A DNA stretch of 64,000 nt from Micromonospora yangpuensis. Its GTDB lineage: Bacteria > Actinomycetota > Actinomycetes > Mycobacteriales > Micromonosporaceae. The stretch lies in NCBI RefSeq assembly GCF_900091615.1, contig NZ_FMIA01000002.1, positions 2,108,001-2,172,000 on the forward strand. The letters are read 5' to 3'. The notes beneath the pieces are model-generated. The model was not told the DNA's origin. It saw only the letters and a list, made by a program, of their open reading frames with translations, and made no database searches. Shown piece after piece: positions 1-8,256 of this stretch. Position 1 is the stretch's first letter. Every line of letters begins with the position of its first letter. Made by a program: the position numbers and the translations under genes.

Positions 1-2
1 GC

Positions 3-2006
3 CTCCAACACACCCTGCTACCCAAGCGGGTCGCGCTGCCGGTGTTCGCCTCCGACGCGCTCTCCAGCGTCGCGTACGCACCGGACGAGATCCTGCTGAC
101 GCTCTCCATCGCCGGCGCCTCGGCGTACCTGTTCTCGCCGTGGGTGGCCCTGGCCGTCGTCGTGGTGATGCTGACCGTGGTGGCCAGCTACCGGCAGAAC
201 GTGCACGCCTATCCGTCCGGCGGTGGCGACTACGAGGTGGCCACGGTCAACCTCGGCCCCCGGTTCGGCATCGGGGTGGCCAGCGCGCTGCTTGTCGACT
301 ACGTGCTCACCGTCGCGGTGTCGGTCTCCTCCGGGGTGGCCAACCTCGGCTCGGTGGTCCCGTTCGTGGCCGAGCACAAGGTGCTCATCGCGGTCTCCGC
401 CGTGGTCCTGCTCACCGCGCTGAACCTGCGCGGGCTGCGGGAGTCGGGCAACCTCTTCGCGATCCCCACCTACGGCTTCATGATCGTGATCGTCGGGATG
501 ATCGTCACCGGCCTGGTCCGGGTCTTCGTCCTCGGTCACGACCTGCGGGCGCCCAGCGCCGACCTGGTGATCCAGGCCGAGCACAGCGTCACCGGGTTCG
601 CCCTGGTCTTCCTGCTGCTGCGGACTTTCTCCTCGGGCTGCGCCGCACTGACCGGGGTGGAGGCGATCTCCAACGGCGTACCGGCGTTCAAGGCACCGAA
701 GAGCCGCAACGCCGCGACCACCCTGCTGCTGCTCGGCACGGTGGCGGTGACCATGCTGGTCGGCATCATCTGGCTGGCCCGGCTGACCGGCCTGCAGTTC
801 GTCGAGGACCCGGCGTTGCAGATCGTCAGCGGCCCCGACGGGTACGTGCAGAAGACCGTCACCACCCAGCTCGGTGAGACCGTCTTCGGCTCCGGTTCGG
901 TGCTGCTGTACGTGGTGGCCGGGGTTACCGCGCTGATCCTCTTCCTGGCCGCCAACACGGCGTTCAACGGCTTCCCGGTGCTCGGCTCGATCCTGGCCCA
1001 GGACCGCTACCTGCCCCGACAGCTGCACACCCGGGGCGACCGGCTGGCCTTCTCCAACGGCATCGTCTTCCTGGCCGTCGCCGCGATCGTGCTGATCGTC
1101 GGTTTCCAGGCCGAGGTGACCAAGCTCATCCAGCTCTACATCGTCGGGGTGTTCGTCTCGTTCACGCTCTCCCAGGCCGGCATGATCCGGCACTGGAACC
1201 GGCACCTGCGCACCGAGCGGGACCCGGTGGCCCGCCGCCGGATGGTCCGCTCCCGGGCGATCAACGGCTTCGGCATGGGCATGACCGGCGCGGTGCTGGT
1301 CATCGTGCTGATCACCAAGTTCCTGCTCGGGGCCTGGATCGCGATCGTGGCGATGGGCCTGATGTACGGGTTGATGGTGGCCATCCGGCGGCACTACGAC
1401 CGGGTGGCGGTGGAGCTGACCCCGGACGACGGGCGCCCGGTGCTGCCCGCCCGCAACCACGCCATCGTGCTGGTCAGCAAGCTGCACCAGCCGACCATGC
1501 GGGCCATCGCGTACGCCCGGGCCACCCGTCCCGACACGCTGACCGCGGTCACCGTGAACGTGGACGAGGCCGACACCCGCGAGCTGCAGCAGGAGTGGGA
1601 GCGGCGGGAGCTGCCGGTACCGTTGACCGTGGTCGACTCGCCGTACCGGGAGATCACCCGCCCGATCCTGAACTTCGTGGCCAGCACCCGCCGCCAGTCA
1701 CCGCGCGACGTGGTCACCGTCTTCATCCCCGAGTACGTCGTCGGCCACTGGTGGGAGAACCTGTTGCACAACCAGAGCGCGCTACGGCTCAAGGGGCGGC
1801 TGCTCTTCGAGCCCGGGGTGATGGTCACCAGCGTGCCCTGGCAGCTGGCGTCCACCGCGAACAAGAACCTGGACCGGCTGGACAAGGCGCTCAGCCAGGG
1901 GCCTCCGCGTGGACCCCGGGCGGTGCCCCGCAGCACCCTGCCGCCGACGGTCGCCCCGATCGGCTCCGACCAGCCCGGCGAGAGCTCCGGAGGTGACCGT
2001 GACTGA
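3..2006 (+). CDS. KimA-like APC-superfamily permease, 5' end outside the window
   Basis: The reading frame is already open at base 3 (it reads ...LPKRVALPVFASDALSSVAYAP), so the gene begins upstream and the GTG at 42 is probably not its start. The N-terminal two thirds (to about residue 445 of the visible part) is a multi-pass membrane domain of the amino acid-polyamine-organocation fold. The SSVAYAPDEILL and SYRQNVHAYPSGGG blocks resemble KimA-type potassium importers more than classical amino acid permeases. The C-terminal 200 residues form a soluble domain that looks like the cytosolic regulatory domain of that group, ending in a Pro-rich tail. In KimA this part is the target of c-di-AMP, but whether that holds here is unknown. 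The stop overlaps the start of the RNA methyltransferase gene, so the two are probably cotranscribed. Substrate K+ is inferred; an amino acid remains possible. Confidence 0.85.
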   Translation, partial: LQHTLLPKRVALPVFASDALSSVAYAPDEILLTLSIAGASAYLFSPWVALAVVVVMLTVVASYRQNVHAYPSGGGDYEVATVNLGPRFGIGVASALLVDYVLTVAVSVSSGVANLGSVVPFVAEHKVLIAVSAVVLLTALNLRGLRESGNLFAIPTYGFMIVIVGMIVTGLVRVFVLGHDLRAPSADLVIQAEHSVTGFALVFLLLRTFSSGCAALTGVEAISNGVPAFKAPKSRNAATTLLLLGTVAVTMLVGIIWLARLTGLQFVEDPALQIVSGPDGYVQKTVTTQLGETVFGSGSVLLYVVAGVTALILFLAANTAFNGFPVLGSILAQDRYLPRQLHTRGDRLAFSNGIVFLAVAAIVLIVGFQAEVTKLIQLYIVGVFVSFTLSQAGMIRHWNRHLRTERDPVARRRMVRSRAINGFGMGMTGAVLVIVLITKFLLGAWIAIVAMGLMYGLMVAIRRHYDRVAVELTPDDGRPVLPARNHAIVLVSKLHQPTMRAIAYARATRPDTLTAVTVNVDEADTRELQQEWERRELPVPLTVVDSPYREITRPILNFVASTRRQSPRDVVTVFIPEYVVGHWWENLLHNQSALRLKGRLLFEPGVMVTSVPWQLASTANKNLDRLDKALSQGPPRGPRAVPRSTLPPTVAPIGSDQPGESSGGDRD

Positions 2007-3234
2007 GACCGCGACACCACGGGTCGGGCTGACCGAGGGCGAACGGGTCGAGGTGACCATCGACACGGTCGCCCCCGGCGGGCACTGCGTGGCCCGCTCC
2101 GACGGCCAGGTGGTCTTCGTCCGGCACGCGTTGCCCGGCGAGCGGGTCGAGGTCGAGGTCACCGAGGTGCACCGGGGCTTCGTCCGGGCCGACGCGGTAC
2201 GGGTGCTGGCCGCCTCGCCGGACCGGGTCGAACCGCCCTGCCGGTACGCGAAGCCGGGCGGCTGCGGTGGCTGTGACCTGCAACATGTCTCCCCGGCCGG
2301 GCAACTGGCCTGGAAGAGTGCGGTGGTCCGGGAACAGCTCGCCCGGTTGGGTGGCCTGACCGGGGCCGAGATCGACCTGCTCGACGTCCGGGTCGCGGCG
2401 TTGCCCGGCGGGACCCTGGGCTGGCGCTCCCGGGTCCGGTACACCGTCGACGCCGGCGACCGGGCCGGGCTGCGCCGGCACCGCTCGCACGAGGTGGTGC
2501 CGATCGACCGCTGCCTGATCGCCCACCCGGCGATCCAGGAGCTGCCGGTGCTCGGCGCGGCCCGCTGGCCGACGGCGGAGGCGGTGGAGACGGTGGCCAG
2601 CACCGGTGGGCAGGTGAGCGTGACCAGCGTCACCGGGGACGAGGCGACGCCGGTGAGCGGCCCGCTGACCGTCCACGAGCTGGCCGCCGGCCGCGAGTGG
2701 GCGCTGCCGGTCGCCGCCTTCTGGCAGGTCCACCCGGCAGCGGCGGACACCCTCGTCGGAGCCGTGCTGGAGCTGCTGGACCCCCGGCCGGGGGAGTCGG
2801 CCTGGGACCTCTACGGCGGGGCGGGGCTCTTCGCCGCCGCGCTCGCCGGCCGGGTCGGCCCGGACACCCGGGTCACCCTGGTCGAGTCCGGCCCGCCGGC
2901 CGTCGCGGCGGCCCGGGAGAACCTGCGCGACCTGCCCGGGGTGGAGGTGGTCGCGGCCCGGGTGGAGACCGCGCTGGCCCGGCGGCGGATCACCGGCCCG
3001 GTCGACCTGGTCGTCCTCGATCCGCCCCGCAGCGGTGCCGGTGCCGCGGTGGTCCGGGCGGTGGCCGCGGCCGGCCCGCGGGCGGTGGCGTACGTGGCCT
3101 GCGACCCGGCCGCCTTCGCCCGCGACGTACGGACCTTCGCCGAGGCGGGGTGGCGGCTGACCGCGCTGCGTGGCTTCGACCTCTTCCCGATGACCCAGCA
3201 CGTCGAGTGCGTGGGTCTGCTGCACAAAGTATGA
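1999..3234 (+). CDS. Class I SAM-dependent RNA m5U methyltransferase (TrmA/RlmCD family)
   Basis: A 411-residue protein that should methylate uracil C5 in rRNA or tRNA using S-adenosylmethionine. An N-terminal TRAM-like beta-barrel (about residues 8-65) is followed by a cysteine cluster (C-GGCGGC, near residues 80-90) like the 4Fe-4S ligands of RumA-type enzymes. The Rossmann methyltransferase domain has the SAM motif YGGAGLF, the LDPPRSG motif and YVACDPAAFARD, which carries the catalytic Cys of the family. I chose GTG at 1999 because GGAGG lies 5 bases upstream and the start overlaps the upstream permease stop by 8 bases; GTG at 1993 is too close to that site. A methyltransferase beside an APC permease is a common actinobacterial arrangement. 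Which RNA position is modified cannot be read from sequence. Confidence 0.9.
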   Translation: MTETATPRVGLTEGERVEVTIDTVAPGGHCVARSDGQVVFVRHALPGERVEVEVTEVHRGFVRADAVRVLAASPDRVEPPCRYAKPGGCGGCDLQHVSPAGQLAWKSAVVREQLARLGGLTGAEIDLLDVRVAALPGGTLGWRSRVRYTVDAGDRAGLRRHRSHEVVPIDRCLIAHPAIQELPVLGAARWPTAEAVETVASTGGQVSVTSVTGDEATPVSGPLTVHELAAGREWALPVAAFWQVHPAAADTLVGAVLELLDPRPGESAWDLYGGAGLFAAALAGRVGPDTRVTLVESGPPAVAAARENLRDLPGVEVVAARVETALARRRITGPVDLVVLDPPRSGAGAAVVRAVAAAGPRAVAYVACDPAAFARDVRTFAEAGWRLTALRGFDLFPMTQHVECVGLLHKV

Positions 3235-3276
3235 TTCAATCTACGTAAGTTTGGGTCTACGTAAGATTGAATCTAC
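3233..3276. promoter_or_regulatory. AT-rich tandem/inverted repeat array, probable operator
   Basis: TCTACGTAAG occurs at 3240-3249 and 3256-3265, and its first five bases recur at 3272, giving a strict 16-base period. Superimposed on this, 3233-3247 (GATTCAATCTACGTA) and 3258-3273 (TACGTAAGATTGAATC) are inverted repeats differing by one inserted base. Each unit has the palindrome TACGTA. The array fills the gap between the methyltransferase stop and the ATPase start and is strikingly AT-rich for this genome. It could bind a repressor, possibly autoregulatory, or be a mobile-element remnant. Confidence 0.6.
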
Positions 3277-3295
3277 CTTTGTTCGGGCGAGGTGA

Positions 3296-4738
3296 GTGGT
3301 GATCTTTCAGGGGCGAACCCGAGATCTCGACCTGCTCTCCGGGCAGTACCGTGCCGTGGTCGAGGGCTCGGGCGCCACCCGGGGCCGCGCAGTGATCATG
3401 ACCGGTCGTCGACGGGTGGGTAAGTCTCGGCTGGCCCAGGAGTTCTGCGAACGCTCGAACTCGCCCTACCTTGTCTTCCAGGCGACCAGAGGTCGAAATC
3501 CCCAAGCGGAACGGGCCGACTTCGTCACGACCCTGGCGGAGTCGCCACTGCCCGGCGCCGAGTTGGTGGCCGGGCTGCAGGTGCAGGACTGGAACCAGGC
3601 CCTGCGTTCCCTCGCGCTCGCGGTTCCGCAGGACCGACCCAGTGTCGTGGTCATCGATGAGGTCCCCTGGTTGGTCGAGCAGGACACGGAGTTCGAGGGG
3701 GCACTCCAGACGGTCTGGGACCGTCAGCTGTCCGCCAAGCCGGTCCTGCTGCTACTGGTGGGGAGCGACCTGTCGGTGATGCAGGCCCTGCAGTCGTACG
3801 GTCGGCCCTTCTTCGGCCGGGCAGCGAAGATGGTCGTCGATCCGCTCAATCTGGCCGACGTCCGCACCGTGACCTCGCTGGACGCCGCGACGGCCGTGGA
3901 CGCCTACCTGATCACCGGTGGTTTTCCGGAGATCGTGCAGTCCTGGCGGCCCGGTACGAGCCGGACCGAATTCCTCCAGGCGTCGCTGGCGAATCCGCTG
4001 TCCCCCCTGCTGGTCGCCGGGGAGCTTGTCCTGTCGGGTGAGTTTCCGGCAGCCGGTCATTCGCGGGCGGTGCTGGAATCGATCGGTAGTGGCGAGCGGA
4101 CATTCAGCGCCATCGCCGCCCAGGCCGGCGGTGCCAACGCACTACCGTCCGGGACGCTCTCCCCACTGCTCACCACCCTGCAGGAGAAACGCATTCTGGC
4201 GGTGGACGTGCCGCTGTCCACCAAGCCGGACAGCAAGAACAAGCGGTACCGGATCACCGATCCGTACCTGCGGTTCTGGCTGGCGTTCCTGCGCCGTGGC
4301 GTTCCCTTCGCGGAGCGGGGGCGGGCGGATCTGGCGCTGCAGCTGATCGAGCGTTCCTGGACGGCCTGGCGTGGCCGGGCGGTCGAGCCGTTGGTGCGCG
4401 AATCCCTGTTGCGGCTCCTGCCTGATTCCGGGTGGTCGGAGGCCGAGGTGGTGGGTGGGTGGTGGAACCGACAGAACAATCCGGAGATCGACCTGGTCGG
4501 CGCGGACCGTGCCCCGGTGGCCGCGAAGGTGCACTTCGTGGGCTCGGTCAAGTGGTTGGCGAACCGGCCCTTCGACCGCCACGACTACGACGCCCTGGTC
4601 CGCGATGTGCTCGCCGTCACGGGGGCGACGCCGGACACACCGCTGGTGGCGGTGTCCCGAGCGGGAGTGACCCCGGGGCTGCCGCTGGCCGCCCACTGGG
4701 GCCCGGACGACCTGGTGGATGCCTGGCAGCGCCGGTAG
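3296..4738 (+). CDS. AAA ATPase with DUF234 (PD-(D/E)xK-like) C-terminal domain
   Basis: A 480-residue member of the archaeal-type ATPase family (PF01637-like), an STAND/AAA-related NTPase with a DUF234 tail. Walker A is GRRRVGKS (residues 37-44) and Walker B is VVVIDEVPWL (about 116-125). A winged-helix-like segment follows (about 260-320, ending in KNKRYRITDPYLRFW), then the DUF234 nuclease-like region. There Asp399 (NPEID) and Lys419 (SVKW) are present, but the residue at the ExK position is Ser417, where relatives carry Glu, so nuclease activity is doubtful. GTG at 3296 or the adjacent GTG at 3299 could start it; GGGCGAGG precedes both. It stands alone behind a 16-base repeat array, and its codon use has more T-ending codons than its neighbours, suggesting transfer. 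The cellular role of the family is unsettled. Confidence 0.85.
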   Translation: MVIFQGRTRDLDLLSGQYRAVVEGSGATRGRAVIMTGRRRVGKSRLAQEFCERSNSPYLVFQATRGRNPQAERADFVTTLAESPLPGAELVAGLQVQDWNQALRSLALAVPQDRPSVVVIDEVPWLVEQDTEFEGALQTVWDRQLSAKPVLLLLVGSDLSVMQALQSYGRPFFGRAAKMVVDPLNLADVRTVTSLDAATAVDAYLITGGFPEIVQSWRPGTSRTEFLQASLANPLSPLLVAGELVLSGEFPAAGHSRAVLESIGSGERTFSAIAAQAGGANALPSGTLSPLLTTLQEKRILAVDVPLSTKPDSKNKRYRITDPYLRFWLAFLRRGVPFAERGRADLALQLIERSWTAWRGRAVEPLVRESLLRLLPDSGWSEAEVVGGWWNRQNNPEIDLVGADRAPVAAKVHFVGSVKWLANRPFDRHDYDALVRDVLAVTGATPDTPLVAVSRAGVTPGLPLAAHWGPDDLVDAWQRR

Positions 4739-4758
4739 CGGGTGAATGAGGTGGTGAC

Positions 4759-4806
4759 CGGGGTGCCCCGCTCTACCGGAGACGTTAGGAAGGGGCCCTT
4801 CCTTAC
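4759..4806 (+). repeat. REP-like intergenic inverted repeat, copy A
   Basis: GGGGTGCCCC, then CTCTACCG, a short spacer, and GTTAGGAAGGGGCCCTTCCT. The last block is itself a hyphen-free palindrome around GGGGCCCTTCC. The same layout recurs at 15412-15460, 25119-25170 and 30257-30311. It lies between the ATPase gene and dxs and could act as a bidirectional transcription stop or a non-autonomous mobile repeat. Confidence 0.75.
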
Positions 4807-4848
4807 CGGTGGGGAAATGTGCCGGGCTGCGCGGTGTCGGACGGCCGA

Positions 4849-4854
4849 TAGACT
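4849..4854 (+). promoter_or_regulatory. -10 element of dxs, leaderless-type
   Basis: TAGACT ends 8 bases before the ATG at 4863 and there is no Shine-Dalgarno-like sequence between them. That geometry predicts that transcription starts at or next to the start codon. Confidence 0.5.
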
Positions 4855-4862
4855 CTGCGGTC

Positions 4863-6818
4863 ATGAGCGTTGATGAGGACACGGCCAACCACGGCCGGCT
4901 GCTGGCCACGGTGCGCGGTCCGCAGGACGTCAAGCGGATGTCCACCGAGCAACTGGCCCTGCTCGGCGCGGAGATCCGGGACTTCCTGATCGCCAAGGTC
5001 TCCCGGACCGGCGGGCACGTCGGCCCCAACCTGGGCGTGGTGGAGCTGACCATCGCCATGCACCGGGTCTTCGACTCGCCCCGGGACCGGCTGCTGTTCG
5101 ACACCGGCCACCAGGCGTACGTCCACAAGATCATCACTGGCCGGCAGGCCGGCTTCGACCAGCTGCGCCAGCGCGGCGGCCTCTCCGGGTATCCGAGCCA
5201 GGCCGAGAGCGAGCACGACCTGATCGAGAACTCGCACGCCTCCACCGCGCTGTCCTACGCCGACGGCCTGGCCAAGGCGTACGCGCTGCGGGGCGAGCAG
5301 CGCAGCGTGGTCGCGGTCGTCGGCGACGGCGCGCTGACCGGCGGGATGTGCTGGGAGGCGCTGAACAACATCGCCACCGCCGGCAACCCCCTGGTGATCG
5401 TGGTCAACGACAACGGCCGGTCGTACGCGCCGACCATCGGTGGCCTCGCCGACCACCTCTCCTCGCTGCGGCTCAACCCCGGCTACGAGAAGGTGCTGGA
5501 CACCGTCAAGGACGCCCTCGGCTCCACCCCGCTGGTCGGCAAGCCGATGTACGAGGTGCTGCACGCGGTCAAGAAGGGCATCAAGGACGCGGTCGCCCCG
5601 CAGGCCATGTTCGAGGACCTGGGCATCAAGTACGTCGGCCCGGTCGACGGGCACGACCTGGAGGCCGTCGAGTCCGCCCTGCGGTCGGCCAAGAGTTTCG
5701 GCGGCCCGGTGATCGTGCACGCGGTGACCCGCAAGGGCTACGGCTACCGCCCCGCCGAGGAGGACGAGGCGGACTGCCTGCACGGCCCCGGCGGCGCGTT
5801 CGACGTGGAGACCGGCCAGCTGCTCGCCGCCTCGGCGGTCAAGTGGACCCACGTCTTCGCCGACGAGCTGGTAGCGATCGCCGACACCCGGCCCGACGTG
5901 GTGGGGATCACCGCCGCGATGGCCGAGCCGACCGGCATCGCCAAGCTGGCCCGCAAGCACCCCGACCGGGTGTACGACGTCGGCATCGCCGAGCAGCACG
6001 CGGCCACCTCGGCCGCCGGGCTGGCGCTCGGTGGGATGCACCCGGTGGTGGCGGTCTACGCGACCTTCCTCAACCGGGCCTTCGACCAGGTCCTGCTGGA
6101 CGTGGCGATGCACAAGCTGCCGGTGACCTTCGTGCTGGACCGGGCCGGGATCACCGGCCCCGACGGCCCCAGCCACTACGGCATCTGGGACATGTCGGTC
6201 TTCGGGGCGGTGCCGGGTCTGCGGATCGCCGCCCCCCGCGACGCCGCCACGCTCCGTGAGGAGCTGCGCGAGGCGGTCGCCGTCGACGACGGCCCGACCA
6301 TCGTGCGTTTCCCGACCGGGGCGGTCGCCGCCGACCTGCCGGCCGTGCGTCGGGTCGGTCCGGTGGACGTGCTGGCCGAGTCGGCCCGTACCGACGTGTT
6401 GCTGGTGGCGGTCGGTGCCTTCGGCCAGTTGGGCATGGAGGTGGCCGGCCGGGTCGCCGAGCAGGGCTACGGGGTCACCGTGGTCGACCCGCGCTGGGTC
6501 CGTCCCGTCCCGGCCGAGCTGGTCGAGCTGGCCGCCGGCCACCGGCTGGTGGTGACCGTCGAGGACGGTGTACGCGTCAACGGGGTCGGCAGCGCCCTGG
6601 CCCAGGCGATGCGCGACGCCGACGTCCGGGTGCCGCTGCGGGACCTGGGCGTGCCGGCCGACTGGCATCCGCACGGCACCCGGGCGCAGATCCTGGCCGA
6701 CCTCGGGCTGACCGCCCAGGACGTGGCCCGGGACGTCACCGGCTGGATCTCCGGCCTGGACTCCCGGCCGGTCGACCCGGTGCGGCTCTCCGCCCCCGAC
6801 GCCGGGGCGCAGACCTGA
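4863..6818 (+). CDS. dxs: 1-deoxy-D-xylulose-5-phosphate synthase
   Basis: A 651-residue thiamine-diphosphate enzyme that condenses pyruvate and glyceraldehyde 3-phosphate into DXP, the entry step of the methylerythritol phosphate route to isoprenoids. The family start [15 protein letters not shown] is present. The ThDP motif runs from GDGALTGGM (Gly154) to NDN (182-184). The transketolase central and C-terminal domains follow, with GIAEQHAAT and [15 protein letters not shown] intact. Length is normal for the family. I chose ATG at 4863 rather than in-frame candidates from 4809 because family homology begins there and a TAGACT box sits just upstream. The gene is monocistronic: a strong hairpin follows the stop. 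The last 20 residues (Pro/Asp-rich) are beyond the conserved core. Confidence 0.97.
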   Translation: MSVDEDTANHGRLLATVRGPQDVKRMSTEQLALLGAEIRDFLIAKVSRTGGHVGPNLGVVELTIAMHRVFDSPRDRLLFDTGHQAYVHKIITGRQAGFDQLRQRGGLSGYPSQAESEHDLIENSHASTALSYADGLAKAYALRGEQRSVVAVVGDGALTGGMCWEALNNIATAGNPLVIVVNDNGRSYAPTIGGLADHLSSLRLNPGYEKVLDTVKDALGSTPLVGKPMYEVLHAVKKGIKDAVAPQAMFEDLGIKYVGPVDGHDLEAVESALRSAKSFGGPVIVHAVTRKGYGYRPAEEDEADCLHGPGGAFDVETGQLLAASAVKWTHVFADELVAIADTRPDVVGITAAMAEPTGIAKLARKHPDRVYDVGIAEQHAATSAAGLALGGMHPVVAVYATFLNRAFDQVLLDVAMHKLPVTFVLDRAGITGPDGPSHYGIWDMSVFGAVPGLRIAAPRDAATLREELREAVAVDDGPTIVRFPTGAVAADLPAVRRVGPVDVLAESARTDVLLVAVGAFGQLGMEVAGRVAEQGYGVTVVDPRWVRPVPAELVELAAGHRLVVTVEDGVRVNGVGSALAQAMRDADVRVPLRDLGVPADWHPHGTRAQILADLGLTAQDVARDVTGWISGLDSRPVDPVRLSAPDAGAQT

Positions 6819-6833
6819 CCTGACCTCGCGGAG

Positions 6834-6862
6834 TCGGGCCGGCCGTGCTGCGGCCGGCCCGA
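6834..6862 (+). terminator. Hairpin after dxs
   Basis: An 11-bp perfect GC stem (TCGGGCCGGCC at 6834-6844, its complement at 6852-6862) with a 7-base loop, 15 bases after the dxs stop. There is no long T tract, as usual in actinomycetes. It lies between the convergent dxs and lipoprotein genes and can serve both. Confidence 0.65.
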
Positions 6863-6909
6863 TCTCTGTCGGGGAGCTACCGGCCGCCGGCCCGACTCCT
6901 CGTCGCCAG

Positions 6910-8103
6910 CTACCGGCCGCCTACCGAGCGGTAGTAGGTCTTCTCCGGCTCGGCCAGGCTGAAGGTCTCCTTGCCCTCGGGCTCGGGCACCACCACCAGT
7001 CCGGACCGGTCCACCAGCCGGGGGGTGCCCGGCGGCACCGACAGGGTGCTGTTGCGGTCGGCCTGCCAGCTCAGCACCACCAGCGGTTGGCCCGGCACCG
7101 GCAGCACGTACGTCTGCAGGGGGTTGGCGCGGTCGGCGCGGGAGAAGACCACCGGGCCGTTCCCGGCCGGCCGGTAGATGACCGCGGTCATCGCGCCGGC
7201 GTCGGTCTCCCAGCTCAGCTTCTCCAGCTTGCCCCGGTCACCGCCGCCGAGGGCGACCTCGCCCAGGGCCGAGGTGGACACCTTCTCCATCGGCCAGGAC
7301 AGCGGCACCGCACGCGGTGCGTCCCGGTCGCCGATCCGGCGCGGGATGCTGCCGAACGGGCCCTCCCGCTCGGCGAGCAGGCAGGTGTCCAGCCCCTGCA
7401 GGGCCTTCCGGCCGGCCCCGCCCTCGTCGCGGACCAGCGGGTACCGCGGATCGGTGGTGGCCGTGCCGAGGTCGAGCAGCCGGTCGGCGGCCCGACCCCG
7501 GGGCAGCGACTCGGTGGCCCGCAGCGTGACAGTAAGCGGGGTGGCGGCACAGGCCGGCACGTCGGCCGGGTCGGTGAGGCCGTCGTTCTTCGCCAGCGCC
7601 TTGCCCTTCGGCCCCAGCAGCCGTTCCACCCGCCCGGAGGTGAGGTACCGGCGTCCGTCCGCGGTGTGCACCGGCAGCACGTCGGCGTAGACCAGGTAGC
7701 CGGGGTCGGTGTAGTCGGTGGCCCGGTCGACGACGTACCGGTCCCCCTGGGCGCTCAGCTGCAGCAGCCAGGACGCGCTCTCGCCGGGCACGTCGGCGGC
7801 GACCAGGGCCAGCCGGGTCCCGTCGACCTCACCGGAGTAGAGGATGCCGGAGGTGGGCAGGTGGGCCCGGTCGTCGATCGGGGAGCGCCAGGCCCGGACC
7901 GCCTCGGTGACCGCGCCGGTCGCCGCCGCGTCACCGGCCAGCGAACCCCGGGGCGGCCAGACCGCCAGGTCGCCGTCCATGCTGTCGTAGCCCACCCGCA
8001 GGTCCGCCCGGTGACGCTGGGTGTCGGGACCGCACGCCGTGGTGGCCAGCAGCAGGGTCAACAGCGCGGTGGCCATCGTGCCGGAACGGCCAACTGCAGC
8101 CAC
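6910..8103 (-). CDS. Putative secreted lipoprotein of unknown function
   Basis: A 397-residue protein with an N-terminal export signal: one Arg, then the hydrophobic stretch MATALLTLLLATTAC. The Cys at about residue 24 could be lipidated, though TTAC is a weak lipobox, so an uncleaved or simply secreted form is possible. The body has no motif I recognise. It is rich in beta-strand-like segments and has an internal duplication feel (GPKGKAL..., RYLTSGRVERLL). GTG at 8103 has GGGGGCG about 6 bases upstream; ATG at 8076 would keep most of the signal peptide. The gene is divergent from the large membrane protein at 8259, with 150 bases between them, so the two may share a control region. Function unknown. 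Confidence 0.7.
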   Translation of the reverse strand: MAAVGRSGTMATALLTLLLATTACGPDTQRHRADLRVGYDSMDGDLAVWPPRGSLAGDAAATGAVTEAVRAWRSPIDDRAHLPTSGILYSGEVDGTRLALVAADVPGESASWLLQLSAQGDRYVVDRATDYTDPGYLVYADVLPVHTADGRRYLTSGRVERLLGPKGKALAKNDGLTDPADVPACAATPLTVTLRATESLPRGRAADRLLDLGTATTDPRYPLVRDEGGAGRKALQGLDTCLLAEREGPFGSIPRRIGDRDAPRAVPLSWPMEKVSTSALGEVALGGGDRGKLEKLSWETDAGAMTAVIYRPAGNGPVVFSRADRANPLQTYVLPVPGQPLVVLSWQADRNSTLSVPPGTPRLVDRSGLVVVPEPEGKETFSLAEPEKTYYRSVGGR

Positions 8104-8241
8104 CTGGTACGCCCCCGATCGTCTCGCCGGTCGTTCGCGGAATGCCACATGGTACGAGACGTCGCGGCGACGCCCTCGGCCGGTCTCACGAACCAGCACA
8201 ATGGACGAACCCGGGGCAATCGGGCCGTTCGCCTGCTCGGG

Positions 8242-8247
8242 TAGACT
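8242..8247 (+). promoter_or_regulatory. -10 element, leaderless-type
   Basis: TAGACT, the same hexamer as before dxs, ends 9 bases before the GTG at 8257 with no ribosome-binding site between them. Confidence 0.45.
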
Positions 8248-8256
8248 CCGCCGACT

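Noticed and set aside
42..2006. GTG at 42 as a true start of the permease
   Set aside because: The frame is open upstream and reads conserved family sequence (LPKRVALP), so the start is outside the window.
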